From Gammaproteobacteria bacterium (GTDB lineage Bacteria > Pseudomonadota > Gammaproteobacteria > GCA-001735895): a DNA stretch of 9,118 nt. The stretch's first letter is position 1, and each line of letters opens with the position of its first letter. This document shows positions 6,185-9,118 of this stretch, in pieces. A program made the position numbers and the translations under genes. The notes under the pieces are model-generated. The model did no database searches, had not been told where the DNA came from, and saw nothing but the letters and a program-made list of their open reading frames with translations. Where the stretch lies: assembly GCA_015494335.1 (NCBI GenBank), contig WGBK01000153.1, positions 1 to 9,118 on the forward strand, given 5' to 3'.

Positions 6185-7161
6185 GCCGCGGCCTCCGTCG
6201 CCGTCAGCGCCTCGTCGGCGGTGGCCAGCTCGATGAAGATGTCTTCCAGCGAAGACTGACGCGGACTCAGCTCCAGCAGCCCCCAGTCCTTGTGCACGGC
6301 GGTTTCGGCGAGGGTCTCGGCATAGCGGGTCTCGCCGGCGTCTTCGGCTTCGAAGCGCAGCTCGAAATGGCCCGGCTGAGGCAGGGCGATCACCTCGCGT
6401 GTGCCCGGAATCCGCTGCAAGGCCTCGATCTCCGGCGGATGGCGCAGCACCAGCCGGATCCGCGAGCCGGACTGACGCTGATCCAGTTCCTCGATGCTGG
6501 CATGGTAGATGATCTCGCCCTTGCGGATGATCTGCACCCGGTCGCAGACGGTCTGTACCTCGGGCAGGATATGGGTGGAGAGGATCACGCCATGCTCTTC
6601 GCCGAGCCCGCGGATCAGCTCGCGGATCTCGCGTATCTGGATCGGATCGAGGCCGACGGTGGGTTCGTCGAGCACCACCAGGGCCGGCTGATGGAGAATC
6701 GCCTGGGCGATGCCGACCCGCTGCTGGAAGCCCTTGGACAGGTTGCCGATGAGCCGTCGGCCGACTTCGACCAGGCCGCACTGCGACTTGGCGCGGTCGA
6801 TCGAGGAACGAAGCTCGGTGCCGGCCAGGCCGTGCAGTCGACCGCAGTAGTGGAGGTATTCGTCCACGCTCAGCTCGCGATACAGGGGCGGGTTTTCCGG
6901 CAGATAGCCGATGGACCGCTTGGCCCGTTTCGGGTGATCGAGCAGGTCGATGCCGTCGATCCGGATCTCGCCGGCGCTCGGCGCCAGCACGCCGCAGAGC
7001 ATCTGCATGGTGGTCGACTTGCCGGCGCCATTGGGGCCGAGAAAGCCCAGCACTTCGCCGCGTTGCAGTTGAAAATCCACTTCCCGCACTGCCAGGGTTT
7101 CGCCATAACGGCGGCTCAGGCCTCGAACCTGGACCAGGGGGGAGGATGGCGATGAACTCAT
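6181..7161 (-). CDS. ABC transporter ATP-binding protein (GldA/CcmA-like)
   Basis: 326-aa cytoplasmic ATPase. Walker A GPNGAGKST (42-50), signature LSKGFQQ (141-147), Walker B LVVLDEP (161-167), D-loop GLDP, and switch His197 in LSTHIL. The Q-loop position reads GYLPENPPLY, with Glu89 rather than Gln; this is common in GldA-like members and not a defect. Residues about 230-326 are a C-terminal extension containing LLELSPRQSSLEDIFIELATADEALT, the standard tail of this ABC-2 subgroup. All nucleotide-binding residues are present. First gene of the operon: a GAGGA (7175-7179) lies 13 nt before the ATG, slightly long, and a sigma-70-like promoter is at 7210-7238. Its stop overlaps the permease start (ATGA). 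The general 'gliding' names in databases should not be read as evidence of gliding here. Confidence 0.95.
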   Translation of the reverse strand: MSSSPSSPLVQVRGLSRRYGETLAVREVDFQLQRGEVLGFLGPNGAGKSTTMQMLCGVLAPSAGEIRIDGIDLLDHPKRAKRSIGYLPENPPLYRELSVDEYLHYCGRLHGLAGTELRSSIDRAKSQCGLVEVGRRLIGNLSKGFQQRVGIAQAILHQPALVVLDEPTVGLDPIQIREIRELIRGLGEEHGVILSTHILPEVQTVCDRVQIIRKGEIIYHASIEELDQRQSGSRIRLVLRHPPEIEALQRIPGTREVIALPQPGHFELRFEAEDAGETRYAETLAETAVHKDWGLLELSPRQSSLEDIFIELATADEALTATEAAA

Positions 7162-7209
7162 GCGACGGTTGGTTTCCTCAGCGATATCGGGGGTGTTACG
7201 AGACTGTGG

Positions 7210-7238
7210 ATTCTACTGACTCGCCCACGGATTGGAAA
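7210..7238 (-). promoter_or_regulatory. Predicted sigma-70 promoter of the ABC-mutM operon
   Basis: On the minus strand, TTTCCA (7238-7233) and TAGAAT (7215-7210) are separated by 17 nt; TAGAAT matches the -10 consensus at 5 of 6 positions and TTTCCA the -35 at 4 of 6. Transcription would start near 7203, leaving a leader of about 42 nt before the ATPase ATG at 7161. It lies between the rpmG terminator and the operon, so the operon probably does not depend on ribosomal-protein read-through. A small hairpin (GCTTG-TCG-CAAGC, 7240-7252) lies just upstream of the -35 element, with no assigned role. Confidence 0.45.
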
Positions 7239-7267
7239 GGCTTGTCGCAAGCTGGGAAACAGGCACG

Positions 7268-7291
7268 AAAAAGCCGGCTTGCGCCGGCTTT
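7268..7291 (-). terminator. Intrinsic terminator of rpmB-rpmG
   Basis: Perfect 9-bp stem (AAAGCCGGC at 7270-7278 with GCCGGCTTT at 7283-7291) and a 4-nt loop. In minus-strand sense the stem is followed directly by a run of five T, which is the 7268-7272 A-run on the plus strand. It lies 27 nt downstream of the rpmG stop. Clear Rho-independent form; it separates rpmBG from the ABC operon. Confidence 0.85.
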
Positions 7292-7318
7292 CCAGTACAT
7301 CGAGAAGCTTTGGATCGC

Positions 7319-7474
7319 TTACTTGATCTTGGCTTCCTTGTAGTCGACATGCTTGCGCACGACGGGGTCGTATTTCTTCATGACCAGCTTGTCGGGGGTG
7401 GTCTTCTTGTTCTTGTCGGTAGTGTAGTAGTGGCCGGTGCCGGCGCTGGATACCAGTTTGATCTTGTCTCTCAT
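7319..7474 (-). CDS. rpmG: 50S ribosomal protein L33
   Basis: 51-aa basic protein of the large ribosomal subunit, full length for the family (MRDKIKLVSSAGTGHYYT, then TDKNKKTTPDKLVMKKYDP and YKEAKIK). No cysteine pairs are present, so it is the zinc-free (C-minus) form. A good Shine-Dalgarno (GGAGA) sits about 7 nt before the ATG. It follows rpmB by 12 nt in the usual rpmB-rpmG order, and an intrinsic terminator follows it. Confidence 0.98.
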   Translation of the reverse strand: MRDKIKLVSSAGTGHYYTTDKNKKTTPDKLVMKKYDPVVRKHVDYKEAKIK

Positions 7475-7486
7475 GTCGTCTCTCCG

Positions 7487-7723
7487 TCAGACCTTTTCGC
7501 CACGCTTGCGCATGTCGGCCAGCACCGCGTCGATGCCTTTCTTGTCGATGATGCGCATGCCCTTGGTGGAAACGCGCAGCTTGACCCAGCGATTCTCGGA
7601 CTCGACCCAGAACTTGTGGGTATGCAGGTTGGGCAGGAAGCGGCGACGCGTCTTGTTGTGCGCGTGGGATACGTTGTTTCCCGTAATCGGGCGCTTGCCC
7701 GTCACTTGGCATACTCGGGACAT
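7487..7723 (-). CDS. rpmB: 50S ribosomal protein L28
   Basis: 78-aa large-subunit ribosomal protein. MSRVCQVTGKRP, then GNNVSHAHNKTRRRFLPNL, FWVESENRWVKLRVSTKGMR and IDKKGIDAVLADMR are the conserved L28 blocks. It has a single cysteine (Cys5) and no zinc motif. A GGAG about 9 nt upstream of the ATG fixes the start. First gene of the rpmB-rpmG pair, divergent from folB across about 197 nt. There is no radC immediately upstream, unlike the familiar radC-rpmB-rpmG arrangement. Confidence 0.98.
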   Translation of the reverse strand: MSRVCQVTGKRPITGNNVSHAHNKTRRRFLPNLHTHKFWVESENRWVKLRVSTKGMRIIDKKGIDAVLADMRKRGEKV

Positions 7724-7768
7724 GATTGAAAACTCCGGAAATTCGATCAGATGTGCGTAAGGGCGCGC

Positions 7769-7797
7769 ACTCTACCAGAGTGATCCGGCCGATTCAA
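7769..7797 (-). promoter_or_regulatory. Predicted rpmBG promoter with GC-rich discriminator
   Basis: On the minus strand, TTGAAT (7797-7792) and TAGAGT (7774-7769) are separated by exactly 17 nt. The discriminator after the -10 is GCGCGCCC. GC-rich discriminators are typical of ribosomal-component promoters under negative stringent control, which fits rpmBG; that regulation is inferred. The rpmB leader would be about 40 nt. Confidence 0.6.
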
Positions 7798-7879
7798 GTC
7801 GAAATCGGCGCTCGAGGGAAAAGGCGGGGGGCTGCGGGAGCGACCGGTATTTTCCCCTGCAATCGCTGCGATCATCCGC

Positions 7880-7885
7880 GATAAT
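7880..7885 (+). promoter_or_regulatory. Possible -10 element for folB-folK
   Basis: GATAAT matches the -10 consensus at 5 of 6 positions and would place the start near 7892, about 29 nt before the folB ATG. No good -35 hexamer is seen at 16-18 nt spacing; CTGCAA (7857-7862) is the nearest, with 3 of 6 matches. An odd-centred palindrome ATCGC-T-GCGAT (7862-7872) and a further GCGAT (7878-7882) lie here; no function is assigned. The rest of the 7724-7920 gap holds the rpmBG promoter and no gene. Confidence 0.3.
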
Positions 7886-7920
7886 AGCGCTTCATCCGAC
7901 CTTACTATACCGGGGCAAAC

Positions 7921-8280
7921 ATGGACATCGTCTTCATCCGCGAACTCGAGATCGAAACTGTCATCGGCATCTACGACTGGGAGCGCAAGATCCGCCAGAA
8001 GGTGAGCATCGACCTCGACATGGGTTTCGACATCCGCAAGGCTGCCCAGAGCGACGATATCGAGCATGCGCTCAACTACAAGGCCGTGGCCAAGCGTTTG
8101 ATTGCCTTCGTGGGCGAGAGCCAGTTTCAGCTGGTGGAAACCCTGGCGGAACGCATTTGCGCCATTGTGCTCGAGGAATTCGATGTGCGCTGGGTGCGCC
8201 TGACCCTGCACAAGCCCGGTGCGGTCAGCGGCTCGCGTTCGGTGGGTGTCCGCATCGAGCGCGGGGAGCCGCAACCATGA
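7921..8280 (+). CDS. folB: Dihydroneopterin aldolase
   Basis: Cytoplasmic enzyme of tetrahydrofolate synthesis: splits 7,8-dihydroneopterin into 6-hydroxymethyl-7,8-dihydropterin and glycolaldehyde, and usually also epimerises it. 119 aa, normal length. Seen: DIVFIRELEIETVIGIYDWER with Glu21, ALNYKAVAKRL with Tyr53, LVETLAERIC with Glu73 and LTLHKPGAV with Lys98, which correspond to the family's active-site Glu, Tyr, Glu and Lys. SRSVGVRIERG closes the fold. A GGGG at 7912-7915 is a modest ribosome-binding site 5 nt before the ATG. Its stop overlaps the folK start as ATGA, so product and next enzyme are made together. Confidence 0.97.
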   Translation: MDIVFIRELEIETVIGIYDWERKIRQKVSIDLDMGFDIRKAAQSDDIEHALNYKAVAKRLIAFVGESQFQLVETLAERICAIVLEEFDVRWVRLTLHKPGAVSGSRSVGVRIERGEPQP

Positions 8281-8774
8281 GCGAGCTGGTTACGGTCAGT
8301 CTCGGCAGCAACATCGAGGCCGAGCGCAATCTGCGCGCAGCGGTGCGCGCGTTGCACCAACGCTATGGCGAGCTGACCCTGTCTCCGGTGTACCAGACCG
8401 AGGCGGTGGGCTTCGATGGCGACGATTTTCTCAACCTGGTGGCCAGTTTCCACACGGACGAGCCGGTGGAGGCCGTGGCTGCCGGGCTCAAGGCCATCGA
8501 GGACGAGCTCGGCCGTGATCGCAGCCAGCCGAAATTCTCGGCGCGCAGCATCGATCTGGACCTGTTGACCTACGGCGACCGGGTTCAGGATGAGGGTGGG
8601 GTGCAGATCCCGCGCGACGAGATCCTCGAGAATGCCTTTGTGCTCAAGCCCCTGGCCGACATCCACGGCGACCTGCGTCATCCAGTGACCGGCAGCACCC
8701 TGGCTGAGCATTGGCAGCAGATGGCGCCCGGGGCCGCGCGCATCGAGCCCTACGAGTTGCTGCTGGAATACTGA
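8277..8774 (+). CDS. folK: 6-hydroxymethyl-7,8-dihydropterin pyrophosphokinase (HPPK)
   Basis: Transfers pyrophosphate from ATP to the FolB product, giving the substrate of dihydropteroate synthase. 165 aa, about the family length. Seen: VSLGSNIEAERNL (7-19), SPVYQTEAVGFDGDDFLNLV (36-55), IEDELGRDRS (74-83), and the signature RSIDLDLLTYG (90-100) with the Mg-binding Asp93 and Asp95; IPRDEILENAFVLKPLADI follows at about 112-130. Arg82 and Arg90 are present, so the active site appears complete. The start at 8277 overlaps the folB stop by 4 nt and has GGGGAG upstream within folB. The sequence lacks the long loops of the enterobacterial enzyme, with a shorter DEGGVQIPRD link. Confidence 0.97.
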   Translation: MSELVTVSLGSNIEAERNLRAAVRALHQRYGELTLSPVYQTEAVGFDGDDFLNLVASFHTDEPVEAVAAGLKAIEDELGRDRSQPKFSARSIDLDLLTYGDRVQDEGGVQIPRDEILENAFVLKPLADIHGDLRHPVTGSTLAEHWQQMAPGAARIEPYELLLEY

Positions 8775-8791
8775 TTCGGCTTGGGCAAATG

Positions 8792-8819
8792 GGGAAATTT
8801 CCCAGACAGCAGCTATACT
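8792..8819 (+). promoter_or_regulatory. Palindrome and -10 element upstream of the PAS gene
   Basis: GGGAAATTTCCC (8792-8803) is a perfect 12-bp palindrome without a loop, so it is a DNA-binding site candidate rather than a terminator. Ten bases downstream lies TATACT (8814-8819), a 5-of-6 match to the -10 consensus. No -35 hexamer is recognisable at 17 nt; the palindrome occupies that position (the -35 would fall at 8791-8796). A protein binding there could thus activate or repress the downstream gene. Transcription would start near 8826, about 30 nt before ATG 8856. Confidence 0.4.
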
Positions 8820-8855
8820 CGCCCAATATCCTGAATAAGACCCCACCCCCTGTTC

Positions 8856-9118
8856 ATGAACGCCTCCACACCCGCGCGATGGGAAATGCTGGTCTCGTCG
8901 ATGCTCGATGGCTTTTTTGTCGTCGAGGACGGCCGTTTCGCCTTCGCCAACGAATCCTGCGCCCGCCTGCTGGGCGTCGATGATCCCGACCGGCTGATCG
9001 GGCGCAATGTGTTCGATTTCGTGGCCGAATCCGAACGCCCGCGGGTGCTTGGCAACTACCGCAACCGTCTCGAAGGCAAGCCGGCCCCCAGGCATTACGA
9101 AACCCGGGTATTGTGTGC
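8856..9118 (+). CDS. PAS-domain protein, N-terminal fragment (right edge)
   Basis: Open frame of 87 codons running off the window; no stop inside. Residues about 11-87 look like a PAS sensor fold: MLVSSMLDGFFVVEDGRFAF, ANESCARLLGVDDPDRLIGR, NVFDFVAESERPRVLGNYRN and RLEGKPAPRHYETRVL. These match the order of PAS strands and helices, including the G-R-x-x-x-D-F-V element. The domain begins almost at the N-terminus with no membrane segment, suggesting a cytoplasmic sensor. The output domain (histidine kinase, GGDEF/EAL or other) lies outside the window and cannot be guessed. The start is uncertain: ATG 8856 has no clear Shine-Dalgarno, and the in-frame ATG 8886 has only GGGAA directly before it. 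It follows folK by 81 nt and probably has its own promoter. Confidence 0.75.
   Translation, partial: MNASTPARWEMLVSSMLDGFFVVEDGRFAFANESCARLLGVDDPDRLIGRNVFDFVAESERPRVLGNYRNRLEGKPAPRHYETRVLC

Noticed and set aside
5474..6259. Gln/His-rich plus-strand frame of 261 codons
   Set aside because: Low-complexity composition comes from reading leucine-rich membrane codons antisense; it is not a gene.
6185..6781. Extension of the permease frame about 199 codons upstream
   Set aside because: It is an Arg/Pro/Gly-rich shadow of the ATPase gene; the ATGA overlap at 6181-6184 and the permease N-terminus MIAVIAKREF give the real start.
6181..7161. ATPase possibly inactive because the Q-loop glutamine is Glu89
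   Set aside because: GYLPEN is common at this place in the GldA-like subgroup, and all Walker, signature and switch residues are intact.
1663..7161. Gliding motility system
   Set aside because: The Gld-type ABC subunits also occur widely in non-gliding proteobacteria, and none of the motor or secretion components (GldK-N, SprA) are present here.
7158..7712. 184-codon minus-strand frame across rpmB and rpmG
   Set aside because: Overlaps both ribosomal protein genes in another frame, and the product is Arg/Gln/His-rich shadow sequence.
8127..9095. 322-codon open frame on the minus strand
   Set aside because: Antisense to folB, folK and the PAS gene, which are well supported; the product has no recognisable motif.

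Overview
This looks like a high-GC gammaproteobacterial chromosome segment. The signs are the gene set (rpmB-rpmG, folB-folK, mutM, ybaK, a DUF1127 protein), sigma-70-like promoters, strong GC preference at third codon positions and dense packing. The genus cannot be fixed from sequence alone. There are no mobile elements, tRNAs, rRNAs or CRISPR arrays, and no gene-free stretch over 300 bases. The largest gap is about 197 bases, between rpmB and folB.

Layout. (1) 1-1309, minus: a LysR-type regulator followed 4 nt later by ybaK (Cys-tRNA(Pro) deacylase), which runs off the left edge. (2) 1310-1432: divergent intergenic region with a 9-5-9 inverted repeat, a good candidate LysR operator. (3) 1433-1651, plus: a 72-aa DUF1127 protein, divergent from lysR and converging on mutM with only 11 nt between stops. 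(4) 7161 down to 1663, minus: six tightly overlapping genes. They encode an ABC ATPase, a six-helix ABC-2-type permease, a GldG-family auxiliary protein, a DUF4340 membrane-anchored protein, a MipA/OmpV-like outer-membrane protein and MutM. Every junction overlaps (4, 4, 1, 38 and 1 nt), so the block reads as one translationally coupled operon with a promoter at about 7210-7238. (5) 7319-7723, minus: rpmB-rpmG with its own promoter (GC-rich discriminator) and intrinsic terminator. (6) 7921-8774, plus: folB-folK, consecutive steps of folate synthesis, overlapping by 4 nt. (7) 8856 to the right edge, plus: start of a PAS-domain protein behind a possible promoter and a perfect 12-bp palindrome.

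How the genes work together. Most of the window is core housekeeping: translation (L28, L33, YbaK), folate synthesis and base-excision repair. The less understood part is the ABC operon. Its ATPase, permease, GldG and DUF4340 components form a recognised but functionally obscure envelope ABC module, related in composition to the Gld ABC proteins of gliding Bacteroidetes. Here it is joined in one overlapping transcript to a predicted outer-membrane barrel and to mutM. That arrangement, and the LysR/DUF1127 pair with its palindrome, are the parts most worth a second look. I found no clear evidence for a wholly new system.
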